Origin: JAYEHL01 sp041653935
Lineage (GTDB): Bacteria; Chloroflexota; Dehalococcoidia; E44-bin15
Assembly (NCBI GenBank): GCA_041653935.1
Contig: JBAZEO010000002.1
Span: 62,001-126,000, forward strand
Length of the DNA stretch: 64,000 nt
Direction: 5' to 3'
A model generated the notes under the pieces. It was not told where the DNA came from and searched no databases. It saw only the letters and a program-made list of their open reading frames with translations. Shown here one piece after another: positions 9,165-17,330 of this stretch; position 1 is the stretch's first letter, and every line of letters begins with the position of its first letter. A program made the position numbers and the translations under genes.

Positions 9165-9199
9165 ACATCTTGACAAGATGTGCCCACTTATGGTAATTT
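9165..9199 (+). promoter_or_regulatory. Promoter and possible operator of the pan operon
   Basis: TTGACA at 9170 and an extended -10 (TG then TAATTT at 9194) are 18 bases apart. The -35 box lies at the centre of a perfect 7-3-7 inverted repeat (ACATCTT-GAC-AAGATGT, 9165-9181), which could be a repressor site. The promoter is seen directly; the operator role is inference. Transcription would start near 9206, giving a leader of about 200 bases. Confidence 0.55.
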
Positions 9200-9269
9200 G
9201 AACTCACGGCGACCTCTATTGTTGAGGCGTCGATGTAGATAAAAAAATTTAAAAAATACAAAATCGCTT

Positions 9270-9348
9270 GGATCGTTCGCGACCGAGACGCAATATTAAG
9301 GTTAGCCTGTTTAGCCTTCTCGGTTGCGACCGCGAAGGCTTTCTTATT
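9270..9348 (+). promoter_or_regulatory. Candidate transcription attenuator of the pan operon
   Basis: Three pairings compete. The terminator is AGCCTTC (9313-9319) with GAAGGCT (9334-9340), extended inside by CGGT/ACCG and followed by TTCTTATT. The antiterminator is TCGCGACCGAG (9277-9287) with CTCGGTTGCGA (9319-9329), 11 pairs with one G-U, which uses up the terminator's left side. The 5' strand of the antiterminator can itself fold into GG(A)TCG-TTCG-CGACC (9270-9284) with a bulged A. The layout is that of a riboswitch or attenuator. Pan RNA motifs with bulged adenines are known upstream of pantothenate genes in Chloroflexi, but identity with that class is not established here. Confidence 0.6.
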
Positions 9349-9407
9349 TAAATGAAGCGAAAGCCTTCAGCAAAACAGTTAGACTAAAAAGTCGGCAGGT
9401 GTCAGAG

Positions 9408-10337
9408 ATGAGCAGGCAGAACAGCTCTAAACTGAAGATCGGCTTCATAGGCACCGGCACAACGGGCACGGCGCTGGCAGTGCAGTTGAGCTTGAAGGGA
9501 TATGCCGTGGTCGCGGCATCCGATAAAACCGCATCCTCTACACAGCGATTCGCGGAGATGGTCCCGAATTGCAGGATATATCAGAAGAACCAGGATGTGG
9601 CGGACAATGCCAACCTCGTATTCATCACCTCACCCGACGATGTCATCGCGCCGATAGCAGCCAGCCTGAAATGGCACAGCGGTCACAGCGTCGTTCACTG
9701 CAGCGGAGCAGCATCTCTTGATATCCTAGCCCCGGCCAGGGAAGACGGAGCCAACACAGGCGCCATGCATCCCCTTCAGACCTTTGCCGGCGTGTCCCAG
9801 GCAATCGACAACATACCAGGCTCCACCTTCGGCATAGAGGCTGACGAACCCCTATTCTCGACGCTGCGGGATATGGCCCTGGCGCTGGGAGGGACTTGGA
9901 TCAAGCTCGGCCCGGGCGACAAAGTGCTCTATCATGCGGCCGCTGTGCTCTCTTGCAACTACCTGATAACGCTGGTAAAGCTGGCCACAGACCTCTATAA
10001 ATCGTTCGGCGTAGAGCCACAACAGGCGACACAGGCTTTGATGCCGCTGCTACAAGGAACCCTGAACAACATCAGCAATATCGGTATACCAGAATGTCTC
10101 ACCGGCCCTATTGCCAGAGGGGACACAGGAACCATAAGAAAACATATCTCCGCACTGGAACAATCATCGTCTGAAGCCCTGTCTACGTACTTGGAGATGG
10201 GACTCCAGACTATTCCTCTAGCTTTAGCAAAAGGCAAAATTGATAAAAAGACAGCGGATACGCTAAAAACTCTACTTAAGGAGAAACAAAATGAGAGAGA
10301 TGCTGAGAGGCAAAATCCATCGCGCGCGAGTCACTGA
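9408..10337 (+). CDS. Rossmann/DUF2520 reductase, probable PanG-type ketopantoate reductase
   Basis: The start is the ATG at 9408 with AGGTG just upstream. A TTG frame from 9324 would begin inside the terminator hairpin. The 309 residues begin with an NADP-binding motif (IGFIGTGTTGTALA). The family-typical HCSGAASLDILAP and GAMHPLQTFAG segments follow, with a helical DUF2520 domain in the second half. Related proteins include PanG, an alternative ketopantoate reductase. The gene opens the pan operon, which lacks panE, so it most likely makes pantoate from ketopantoate. The enzyme role is inferred from family and context. Its end overlaps panD by 47 bases. Confidence 0.8.
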   Translation: MSRQNSSKLKIGFIGTGTTGTALAVQLSLKGYAVVAASDKTASSTQRFAEMVPNCRIYQKNQDVADNANLVFITSPDDVIAPIAASLKWHSGHSVVHCSGAASLDILAPAREDGANTGAMHPLQTFAGVSQAIDNIPGSTFGIEADEPLFSTLRDMALALGGTWIKLGPGDKVLYHAAAVLSCNYLITLVKLATDLYKSFGVEPQQATQALMPLLQGTLNNISNIGIPECLTGPIARGDTGTIRKHISALEQSSSEALSTYLEMGLQTIPLALAKGKIDKKTADTLKTLLKEKQNERDAERQNPSRASH

Positions 10338-10656
10338 TGCCAATCTGAACTACGAAGGCAGCATAACCATAGACGAGGCGCTTATGGAAGCCGCCGATAT
10401 ACTGCCTTACGAGAAGGTCCACGTAGTTGATGTTGACAACGGCGCCCGGCTTGAGACATACACCATCGTCGGAAAGCGGAATTCCGGAGTCGTTTGCTTA
10501 AACGGCGCGGCTGCCAGGCTTGTACAGCCCGGCGACAAAGTTATCATCATCGCATACAACATCGTCACCGAAGAGGAAGCAAAACATGTAAAGCCCAAGC
10601 TGGTCTTTGTCAACGAGAAAAACAGGATCGTGCAGAAGGAACCCGTTCTGGCATGA
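10291..10656 (+). CDS. panD: Aspartate 1-decarboxylase (pyruvoyl)
   Basis: The 121-residue proenzyme shows the self-processing site: Gly23-Ser24 in NYEGSITID, where cleavage makes the pyruvoyl cofactor from the serine. Lys8, the conserved Tyr55-region motif and the NGAAARL motif are also present. It makes beta-alanine for pantothenate. AAGGAG lies directly upstream of the ATG at 10291, which supports this start despite the 47-base overlap with the preceding reductase gene. The stop overlaps the panB start as ATGA. Confidence 0.96.
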   Translation: MREMLRGKIHRARVTDANLNYEGSITIDEALMEAADILPYEKVHVVDVDNGARLETYTIVGKRNSGVVCLNGAAARLVQPGDKVIIIAYNIVTEEEAKHVKPKLVFVNEKNRIVQKEPVLA

Positions 10657-11489
10657 GAGTTACAGCCAGCCAGGTAAAAGAGATGAAGAAGCAGGGCGAG
10701 AAGATCGCCATGGTTACTGCTTATGATTATTCCATGGCCAAGCTCGTCGATGAAGCTGGCATGCCTATAATTCTGGTTGGCGATAGCCTCGGCATGGTGA
10801 TGCTGGGATACGAATCCACGATCCCGGTCACCATGGATGAAATGATCCACCACACCAAAGCAGTTGTCCGCGGCACAAAGCACGCTTTAATAATCGGCGA
10901 CATGCCGTTCATGACATATCAGATATCAATAGAGGACGCCATGCGCAATGCAGGCCGCTTTATCCAGGAGGGTGGAGCCCAAGCGGTAAAGCTGGAGGGG
11001 GGCGAGACGGTTGCTGAAAAAGTCAGCCGTATCGTAGCAGCAGGAATTCCAGTCCAAGGTCACATAGGGCTAACGCCGCAATCGATACATCAACTGGGCG
11101 GATACAAGGTACAAGGGAAAACGGCCGAGGTCGCAGCTCGACTTCTGAACGACGCCAAAGCCCTCGAGGATGCTGGGGTTTTCTCAATAGTGCTAGAGTG
11201 TGTCCCCACACCACTGGCAAAGCTGATCACCGAACGAGTATCTGTACCGACCATCGGTATTGGAGCAGGTATACACTGCGACGGCCAGGTGCAGGTAATC
11301 AACGACCTTCTGGGAATATACACCGATTTTGTTCCCAAGCATGCCAAACAATATGCCAAGCTTCATGAATCCATCTCTACATCAGTCTTAAATTACATAT
11401 CTGAAGTCAAGACTGGTAAATTCCCCACCTCCAAGCAGAGTTACGAAATGGACGCAGCAGTGCTTGCACAAATTGAAGCACAGCAGTAG
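10653..11489 (+). CDS. panB: 3-methyl-2-oxobutanoate hydroxymethyltransferase
   Basis: The start is the ATG at 10653, which overlaps the panD stop (ATGA); a longer in-frame extension lies inside panD and is not real. The 278-residue protein has the KPHMT signatures: MVTAYDYSMAKLVDEAG, the Mg-binding VGDSLGMVMLG, the MPFMTY motif, KLEGG, and the GIPVQGHIGLTPQS loop. It adds a methylene-THF hydroxymethyl group to ketoisovalerate to make ketopantoate. The next enzymes in the pathway are the DUF2520 reductase and panC of the same operon. Confidence 0.97.
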   Translation: MRVTASQVKEMKKQGEKIAMVTAYDYSMAKLVDEAGMPIILVGDSLGMVMLGYESTIPVTMDEMIHHTKAVVRGTKHALIIGDMPFMTYQISIEDAMRNAGRFIQEGGAQAVKLEGGETVAEKVSRIVAAGIPVQGHIGLTPQSIHQLGGYKVQGKTAEVAARLLNDAKALEDAGVFSIVLECVPTPLAKLITERVSVPTIGIGAGIHCDGQVQVINDLLGIYTDFVPKHAKQYAKLHESISTSVLNYISEVKTGKFPTSKQSYEMDAAVLAQIEAQQ

Positions 11490-11555
11490 AATTGGTACAT
11501 TATACTTCGCTGAAGAGCAATTTTATTCAGTCAACCATATCTTAAAGGAGGTGAA

Positions 11556-11855
11556 ATGGCTCTTTATATTATGTTAAGCAAGCTCACGGTATGGGGCAGG
11601 AAGACGGTCAAGGAGCGCCCTCACAGAATCATGGAAGTAAACAAAGAAGTAGAAGCCATGGGGGCCAAGATACTGCAACAGTATGCCACCCTCGGCGAAT
11701 ATGATTTCATCAATATCCTGGAAGCACCGGATAATGAAACTATGTCTAAAGTAGCGATAGAGCTGGGTTCCCGTGGAACATTAGATACCATAACCGTACC
11801 AGCTATGAAGCTTGGCGATTTTATCACTTCACTTCAGGCACCCAAAAAGAAATAA
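11556..11855 (+). CDS. GYD-domain protein
   Basis: The 99-residue protein matches the GYD family, a small ferredoxin-like alpha/beta fold. The segment ATLGEYDFINILEAPD holds the conserved G-[EY]-YD motif, and an N-terminal strand MALYIMLSKLTVWG precedes it. A very strong ribosome site, AAAGGAGGTGAA, ends just before the ATG. It lies between panB and panC in the same direction, about 66 and 41 bases from them, so it is probably co-transcribed. No function in pantothenate synthesis is known for this family, and none is assigned. Confidence 0.85.
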   Translation: MALYIMLSKLTVWGRKTVKERPHRIMEVNKEVEAMGAKILQQYATLGEYDFINILEAPDNETMSKVAIELGSRGTLDTITVPAMKLGDFITSLQAPKKK

Positions 11856-11896
11856 TCCTTAGAATCTAAATATTAGACCTGACATCCATCACTAAA

Positions 11897-12733
11897 ATGA
11901 AAGTAATAGAGAAAGCACAACAGCTAAAAGCGCACCGCGAAAAGTTGATAGGTTCCGTAGGCTTCGTACCTACTATGGGATATCTCCACGAAGGGCATCT
12001 GAGCCTGGTTCGCCGTGCCCGTACTGAAAACCTCTCGGTCGTCGTCAGCATATTTGTAAACCCCACTCAATTCGGACCTAATGAGGACTTCGCCTCATAC
12101 CCGCGCGATACTGAGCGCGACCTCGCCATGCTGCAGAAGGAAAAGGTGAATCTGGTCTACATGCCAGCTCCCGAAGATATATATCCTGAGGGATTTAACA
12201 GCTGGGTAGAGGTCAAAGATATCACCGACAGGCTGGAAGGCAAGACACGCCCCGGCCACTTCAAAGGTGTTACAACCGTTGTTGCGAAGCTGTTTAATAT
12301 CGTAGAGCCCGATAAAGTTTATTTCGGGCAGAAGGACGCCCAGCAACTCGCAGTCATCCAGAAAATGGTGAGTGACCTGAACATGAACATCAAACTAGTG
12401 GCGGTCCCAACCGCACGTGAACCCGATGGGCTGGCAATGAGCAGCCGCAATGTCCATCTCAACCCCGAGGAACGTAAAGCCGCCGTGGTACTATGGCATG
12501 CGCTCACTCTGGCGCGGGGACAGTGGGAGAGCGGTCAGAGGGATGCCTCCCATCTGCGGAATACAATGACAGAGCTTATACAAAAGGAACCTCTGGCTGC
12601 AATCGATTATATAAGTGTGGCGGACCCGCAGACACTCACGGAACTGGATATGATTAATCGTACAGCACTGGTCTCCATGGCGGTCAATATCGGCAAAACT
12701 CGGCTTATAGATAATATCCTGATCGGGGGATAG
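11897..12733 (+). CDS. panC: Pantothenate synthetase
   Basis: The 278-residue enzyme has the nucleotidyltransferase HIGH-type motif in PTMGYLHEGHLSLVRRAR, the pantoate and ATP loops VFVNPTQFGPNEDF and KVYFGQKDAQQLAVI, and the SSRN segment in place of KMSKS. It joins pantoate and beta-alanine using ATP, with an adenylate intermediate. It closes the pan operon. No clear ribosome site precedes the ATG at 11897, unlike the strongly initiated GYD gene before it, so its translation may be weak or coupled. Confidence 0.97.
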   Translation: MKVIEKAQQLKAHREKLIGSVGFVPTMGYLHEGHLSLVRRARTENLSVVVSIFVNPTQFGPNEDFASYPRDTERDLAMLQKEKVNLVYMPAPEDIYPEGFNSWVEVKDITDRLEGKTRPGHFKGVTTVVAKLFNIVEPDKVYFGQKDAQQLAVIQKMVSDLNMNIKLVAVPTAREPDGLAMSSRNVHLNPEERKAAVVLWHALTLARGQWESGQRDASHLRNTMTELIQKEPLAAIDYISVADPQTLTELDMINRTALVSMAVNIGKTRLIDNILIGG

Positions 12734-12762
12734 ATCCTTTATACCCCCTAACTACCCCACAC

Positions 12763-13101
12763 CTAATGGTTATTGTTTGAATCCTTATTGACATCTTTGA
12801 TAATGTCCTCGATACTGGGTTGATCTTTCTTCACCCGACCCCTTCGCCACTGGAGCATCTCCCACCCGAACGCTACCGTACCAACGATCAACATAATAAT
12901 CAACATGGCGTTAAGGATATTTAAGGTGCTCTTATCCAATGCATCAGCATCAGACAGATGCGGCAAATAAACAACAAGGCATAGAATCGAGAGAGCAAAT
13001 ACGATCAAATAAGAAACGGCTGCTAGCCAGTACTGCAGTCGTTTAAAAGCTTTAACTCCCCTGTTCACTATCAAATTATCCGACAGTACTTGATTTTTCA
13101 T
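12763..13101 (-). CDS. Small two-helix membrane protein, unknown function
   Basis: The start is placed at the ATG at 13101 because GGAGGGG lies five bases upstream. A frame four codons longer would put this ribosome site inside the gene. The 112 residues contain two strong membrane segments, one about residues 25-46 and the other about 62-83. A basic loop (WRRGRVKK) and an acidic, asparagine-rich tail follow. No family was recognised. It is read in the same direction as the NYN and MFS genes upstream of it, but the gap of 56 bases does not prove an operon. Confidence 0.6.
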   Translation of the reverse strand: MKNQVLSDNLIVNRGVKAFKRLQYWLAAVSYLIVFALSILCLVVYLPHLSDADALDKSTLNILNAMLIIMLIVGTVAFGWEMLQWRRGRVKKDQPSIEDIIKDVNKDSNNNH

Positions 13102-13157
13102 ATACCCCTCCATTCCGATGGCACCATCCCCGATTCAAAGGTCCATTTCATAATCCA

Positions 13158-13757
13158 CTATATCTGGCCATTATTAGGCAATGGCTTGTGGATTATTGGA
13201 GGTATCTTATTACGCCTGCGATGATACGGCGGTTTTTGGGACGTCCACAGGCCTTTAAAGAATTTCATATCAAGCGGATGCCTCTTGTCTGAGATATCCA
13301 GTAAATCCTTAGATATATTATTCTCAAAATATGCCACTTCTACATGTTTACCCATGTTTTTTACAGCCTGTAAGGCATAAGCGTAATCAGAATCCCCGCT
13401 CACCAGCACAGCGACATCATAGAGATTGTTCCATGCGAAATGCAGCAGATCCGTCGCAAGCATTACATCAACACCCTTCTCCACCGCCACCCCCTGCGAT
13501 AACTTTGTGCTTCCCAACCTTACCTCCAGATAAGGCGTTTCGCGCAGCGCGTTCAGAAAATCTTGCTGCTCACGAATTCCGTCTGCTCTGCCACTCGAAC
13601 TCTGTAATATGTTGTAATAATAGGTGCGGAACAGGAAACGATTTCCACACAGTTTATTAGCGAATTCGGCGAAATTAAGGTCGTGGCGTCCAAGATTAGA
13701 ACGTAACGCATGGTAAAGATTGCTGCCGTCAATGAAAATAGCCACTCTACTTTCCAT
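13158..13757 (-). CDS. NYN-domain (PIN-like) protein, LabA/DUF88 type
   Basis: The 199-residue protein has the PIN/NYN metal-binding acids expected of this nuclease-like fold: D10 and N13 in IFIDGSNLYHA, the EKGVDV segment with D97, D103 in ATDLLH, and SGDSDY with D122 and D124. NYN proteins are thought to act on RNA, but individual roles are rarely known. A basic C-terminal tail (YHRRRNK) may bind nucleic acid. It lies 26 bases downstream of the MFS gene and could be co-transcribed with it. No toxin-antitoxin partner of the usual kind is visible beside it. Confidence 0.85.
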   Translation of the reverse strand: MESRVAIFIDGSNLYHALRSNLGRHDLNFAEFANKLCGNRFLFRTYYYNILQSSSGRADGIREQQDFLNALRETPYLEVRLGSTKLSQGVAVEKGVDVMLATDLLHFAWNNLYDVAVLVSGDSDYAYALQAVKNMGKHVEVAYFENNISKDLLDISDKRHPLDMKFFKGLWTSQKPPYHRRRNKIPPIIHKPLPNNGQI

Positions 13758-13783
13758 AATTGCCTCCTAAACAAGATGCTATA

Positions 13784-15016
13784 CTATTTTGCCGGTGTAT
13801 GCAACTCTTTGACGAAGAACATCATGCCAACCATAGCCAGCCCGGACATCGCAGCGCCAAAGTAGAACGCCGCCGATGGATTAATATTATCCCATAACAC
13901 CCCGGCGATAACGCTGGCGAGAAGCAAGGCAAACCCAACCATGCCATGATATAGTCCATATGCTATACCCCGTCTCCTTGCTGCAACGATATCAGCGACA
14001 AACGCTTTGCTCACTCCATCCGCCAATCCGCCGTAAAGGCCATATGTAATAGCGATAATCAGCATGTACCATTCCGAAGATGCTAGAGCCAGAAGTAGAT
14101 AGGTAGCTACATATATACCCCACCCGACCACGATTATCTTTTTGCGCCCTATCTTATCTGATAGTTTCCCTACAGGGAAAGAAACAACCGCATAAATCAG
14201 ATTATATAAAATAAGCAGAAGGAAAACATAGAAAACCGACACGCCTACGTTATTCGCCCGCAGAATGAGAAAAGCATCTGCAGAGTTACCCATGTTGAAC
14301 AGAGCCATCACTGTAAGGAATATCACAAAACGTTTGTCCAATATCTTTGGTTGAGATATATGGCTAGCAGCTTCACGTTCCGCGCGGGATGCCCTTGTTT
14401 GTTTAACAAAAAAGATTATAAGGAACACCGCTATCGCCGCCGGTATCACCCCGATAATAACCAGCCAGTGAAAAACCCCCTTTGTGATAAGAACAGTATC
14501 AGGGCCAAGAACAAAGTATATTACAACTGCAGCAATGGCAATGCCCACCATAGCTCCAAAGCTATCCATTGCCTTCTGGAAGCCAAAGCCGCGGCCCGCT
14601 GTTCCATCGGTTGTGCAATCAGCGATCAATGCATCGCGAGGAGAGATGCGTACACCTTTGCCCGCACGTTCCAGCACACGAATAACAAGCGCCAATCCCC
14701 AGCCTGAGGCAATCAATAGGAATGGTTTGACTATCGTCGAGAGGCCGTACCCTGAGGCGGTTATCCACTTACGTTCGCCCAGCTTATCGCTGCACCAACC
14801 GCTTGCTATCTTGATAAAATTGGCAGCGCTATAGCCCGATCCTTCAATGGTTCCAATAATAGACGAGCTCAGTCCTAACACACTGGATAAAAAGAGGGGA
14901 AATGCCCTGAAGATCATCTCGCTGGAAGCATCGGTGAAGAAGCTCACCCAGCCGAGGACAAAGACGTTGCGGTTAATCCCAAGGTTTGCTCTCTGCTTCT
15001 TGTAAATTTGTTGCAT
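13784..15016 (-). CDS. Major facilitator superfamily transporter
   Basis: The 410-residue protein has about twelve membrane segments. It carries the MFS loop between helices 2 and 3 (SGWCSDKLGERKW) and its second-half counterpart (VGKLSDKIGRKK). The RVLERAGKGVRISPRDALIAD segment marks a subgroup of bacterial MFS exporters. The substrate cannot be read from sequence. A TATACT box lies upstream in the divergent region shared with mnmE. Efflux of a small molecule is the usual role of this subgroup, which is an inference. Confidence 0.88.
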   Translation of the reverse strand: MQQIYKKQRANLGINRNVFVLGWVSFFTDASSEMIFRAFPLFLSSVLGLSSSIIGTIEGSGYSAANFIKIASGWCSDKLGERKWITASGYGLSTIVKPFLLIASGWGLALVIRVLERAGKGVRISPRDALIADCTTDGTAGRGFGFQKAMDSFGAMVGIAIAAVVIYFVLGPDTVLITKGVFHWLVIIGVIPAAIAVFLIIFFVKQTRASRAEREAASHISQPKILDKRFVIFLTVMALFNMGNSADAFLILRANNVGVSVFYVFLLLILYNLIYAVVSFPVGKLSDKIGRKKIIVVGWGIYVATYLLLALASSEWYMLIIAITYGLYGGLADGVSKAFVADIVAARRRGIAYGLYHGMVGFALLLASVIAGVLWDNINPSAAFYFGAAMSGLAMVGMMFFVKELHTPAK

Positions 15017-15088
15017 GTGCCGCTTCTTTAACTATTTTAGTAGTATACACTACGCAGAGCTACATAATAAAGACTTAAAGCTCAAATC

Positions 15089-15117
15089 TTGCCCGTGCGA
15101 CATACAGGTTGTATACT
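15089..15117 (+). promoter_or_regulatory. Putative promoter of mnmE (leaderless)
   Basis: TTGCCC at 15089 and TATACT at 15112 are 17 bases apart. The start of transcription would fall at about 15124, three bases before the mnmE ATG at 15127. No ribosome site is present, so initiation looks leaderless. Confidence 0.5.
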
Positions 15118-15126
15118 TACCACGCT

Positions 15127-16464
15127 ATGTATAACGATACAATCGCTGCTATCGCCACGCCACTGGGCGAGGGCGGCATCGGCATCGTGCGGCTTAGCGG
15201 CCCGGAAGCGCTATCGATAGCAAGTAAAGTGTTCACCGATAAGCTAGCAGACCACCGCACTATTCACGGCTATATAATTGACCCCGATACAAAAGAAACC
15301 ATCGACGAAGTATTAACCTGCTACATGGCCGCGCCGCATACCTACACCACAGAGGATGTGGTCGAGATAAACTGCCACGGCGGCCCCATGCCTCTGCAAG
15401 CGATATTGGGGTTGGTCATCAAGCATGGAGCGCGGCCGGCAAATCCCGGAGAGTTCACCCTGCGGGCATTTCTCAATGGCAGGATCGACCTAGCTCAGGC
15501 GGAATCAGTTCTCGACATCATCAGAGCGAAAACACAAGCAAGTCTAAGAGTAGCCATGCAGGGACTTGAAGGAAATCTATCACGCGCCGTCAAAGCCATC
15601 CGAGGCGAACTGATGAATGCACTGGCTTATCTCACAGCCAGAATCGACTTTCCTGAAGATGAAATCGATGAGCAGGATATAGACCCGATACTAAAAAAGG
15701 CTCGCGATAAACTGCAAGAAATTGCTGACAGCGCAGACCAGGGCATGGTATACCGGCAAGGGATAAAGACCGCTATTGTCGGACGGCGCAATGCAGGCAA
15801 ATCCAGCCTGCTGAATCGCCTGCTAAAACAGGAGCGCGCCATCGTAAGCCCCATTCCAGGTACGACTAGAGATACAATTGAAGAGGTCGTAAACATACGG
15901 GGTTTGCCGTTCGTTTTGATCGATACCGCCGGTATGGCCAAACAACAAGGACTCGTGGAATCTTTGGGCATGGAACGCAGCCGCAAGGCTATAGTTCAAG
16001 CTGACTTTATACTTCTGGTTATCGATGCCAGCATCCCTCTGTGTAACACGGATAAAGAGGTCATCGATCTGCTGGCAGGAAAGTCCGTGCTGATCGCCGC
16101 GAACAAAAGCGACCTCAAAAAGAGGGTGGACCTAGATAATATCCCTCATGAGATAGTTTATATTTCAGCACTGACAGGAGAGGGAATCAACCAGCTCGAA
16201 GGGAAAATGGTCGAGTACGTCCTGGGAGGTAAAGCTTCATCCTGCGACACACTCCTTGTTTCCAATCCCAGACATAAGGCATGCTTAGAGCAAGCGATAA
16301 TGCATCTCGATCAAGCCCTTACCAGCATTGATTCACAAATACCCGACGACTTTGTGACAATTGATCTCACCTCCGCGCTGGATGCACTTGGAGAGATAAC
16401 CGGCGAAACTGTTAACGACGAACTATTAGAGATCATCTTCAGCAATTTTTGTATCGGTAAATAA
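15127..16464 (+). CDS. mnmE: tRNA modification GTPase MnmE (TrmE)
   Basis: The start is set at ATG 15127, which gives the family N-terminus MYNDTIAAIATPLGEGGIGIV; a TTG six codons earlier is less likely. The 445-residue protein has the folate-binding N-terminal domain, a helical domain, and an inserted G domain with GRRNAGKSS, GTTRD, DTAG and NKSD. The C-terminus is FCIGK with the conserved cysteine. With MnmG it makes 5-carboxymethylaminomethyl-uridine at the tRNA wobble position. MnmG is not in this window. The gene lies just upstream of a tRNA cluster. Confidence 0.97.
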   Translation: MYNDTIAAIATPLGEGGIGIVRLSGPEALSIASKVFTDKLADHRTIHGYIIDPDTKETIDEVLTCYMAAPHTYTTEDVVEINCHGGPMPLQAILGLVIKHGARPANPGEFTLRAFLNGRIDLAQAESVLDIIRAKTQASLRVAMQGLEGNLSRAVKAIRGELMNALAYLTARIDFPEDEIDEQDIDPILKKARDKLQEIADSADQGMVYRQGIKTAIVGRRNAGKSSLLNRLLKQERAIVSPIPGTTRDTIEEVVNIRGLPFVLIDTAGMAKQQGLVESLGMERSRKAIVQADFILLVIDASIPLCNTDKEVIDLLAGKSVLIAANKSDLKKRVDLDNIPHEIVYISALTGEGINQLEGKMVEYVLGGKASSCDTLLVSNPRHKACLEQAIMHLDQALTSIDSQIPDDFVTIDLTSALDALGEITGETVNDELLEIIFSNFCIGK

Positions 16465-16498
16465 GTTAATCTTGCTAGAAATTGTAATACAATTTGCC

Positions 16499-16527
16499 TT
16501 GACAGTGTTCAGGGCTGTTGATATAAT
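16499..16527 (+). promoter_or_regulatory. Consensus promoter of tRNA-Ala
   Basis: TTGACA at 16499 and TATAAT at 16522 are 17 bases apart, a perfect consensus. The mature tRNA starts 13 bases after the -10 box. Confidence 0.85.
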
Positions 16528-16539
16528 CACTCGTGCTGA

Positions 16540-16615
16540 GGGGATATAGCTCAGCTGGGAGAGCGCTGCGTTCGCATCGCAGAGGTCGAGGGTTCGAATC
16601 CCTCTATCTCCACCA
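16540..16615 (+). tRNA. tRNA-Ala (anticodon CGC)
   Basis: The cloverleaf has acceptor arms GGGGATA and TATCTCC with the G3-U70 pair that identifies alanine tRNAs. The anticodon loop is TTCGCAT and the T-arm is GGTTCGAATCC. The CCA end is encoded. Confidence 0.95.
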
Positions 16616-16715
16616 AGAATTTATATAGTGCTGACCGCTCAGGATTAAATATTTCGCTCGTAGCTTAGGAGGTGGCAGTCAGTAAAACTGGGGATCGTGC
16701 CCGATCAGTAGGAAT

Positions 16716-16792
16716 GCCCCTGTAGCTCAGATGGATAGAGCAGCGGTTTCCTAAACCGTTTGTCGGGCGTTCGAATCGCCCCAGGGGTACCA
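16716..16792 (+). tRNA. tRNA-Arg (anticodon CCT)
   Basis: The acceptor arms are GCCCCTG and CAGGGGT. The anticodon stem GCGGT/ACCGT encloses TTCCTAA, giving anticodon CCT for AGG codons. The CCA end is encoded. Confidence 0.94.
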
Positions 16793-16903
16793 TAAAAGCA
16801 ATAGTGAAAGCAGACTTAGTCCTAATGAAACTTTTAAAAAATAATATCGTAAACAGGGTCGTCTGAGAGGAACTCGGAGGTACCATAATAGGAGTGGTAA
16901 TAT

Positions 16904-17299
16904 ATGAGATGTACAGCAATACTAGGTGCCTCAAAGCTTGGTAAAGGGCCTTGGCGTCCAGGGAAGAAGGTTACCGCAATTGCGTTCATGGGTGGTTGCG
17001 AAATAGATTTCAGACAGGCTGAGCTTGAGGATGGTGTGACAGAGGTAAATGCAACTTCTATACTGGGTGATGTTAATATTGTAGTTAATCCAGATATCCC
17101 GGTAACTATCTCCGGTCTATCGATCTTAGGATCGAGAAATATTTCACGCACGAAAGATCTGGTTCCCAGCCTGAATGCGAAAAAGTCCATCCATGTAAGG
17201 GCAACCTGCATACTGGGTGGATGTTACGTAGCAGAATTCAGCGAATACGAGGATGAATGGTCCTATAAGCCTGAGGATAAAGAGTACCATAAGTTCTAA
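16904..17299 (+). CDS. LiaF-C-like small protein, copy 1
   Basis: The 131-residue protein shares most of its first 75 residues with the 20170-20541 protein; both carry SKLGK, PWRPGKKVTA and FMGGCEIDFR. The beta-rich repeats (FMGGCEIDF, ILGDVNIVV, ILGGCYV) resemble the C-terminal domain of LiaF and related cell-wall stress proteins, which form a beta-helix. It has no membrane helix or signal peptide, so it should be cytoplasmic. The ribosome site is GGAGTGG, six bases before the ATG. It stands alone between tRNA-Arg and tRNA-Trp, apart from any regulator or transporter, and may derive from the copy in the marR-MMPL operon. Confidence 0.7.
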   Translation: MRCTAILGASKLGKGPWRPGKKVTAIAFMGGCEIDFRQAELEDGVTEVNATSILGDVNIVVNPDIPVTISGLSILGSRNISRTKDLVPSLNAKKSIHVRATCILGGCYVAEFSEYEDEWSYKPEDKEYHKF

Positions 17300-17330
17300 T
17301 ATCAATGCGATAATTATTTATAATACATAT

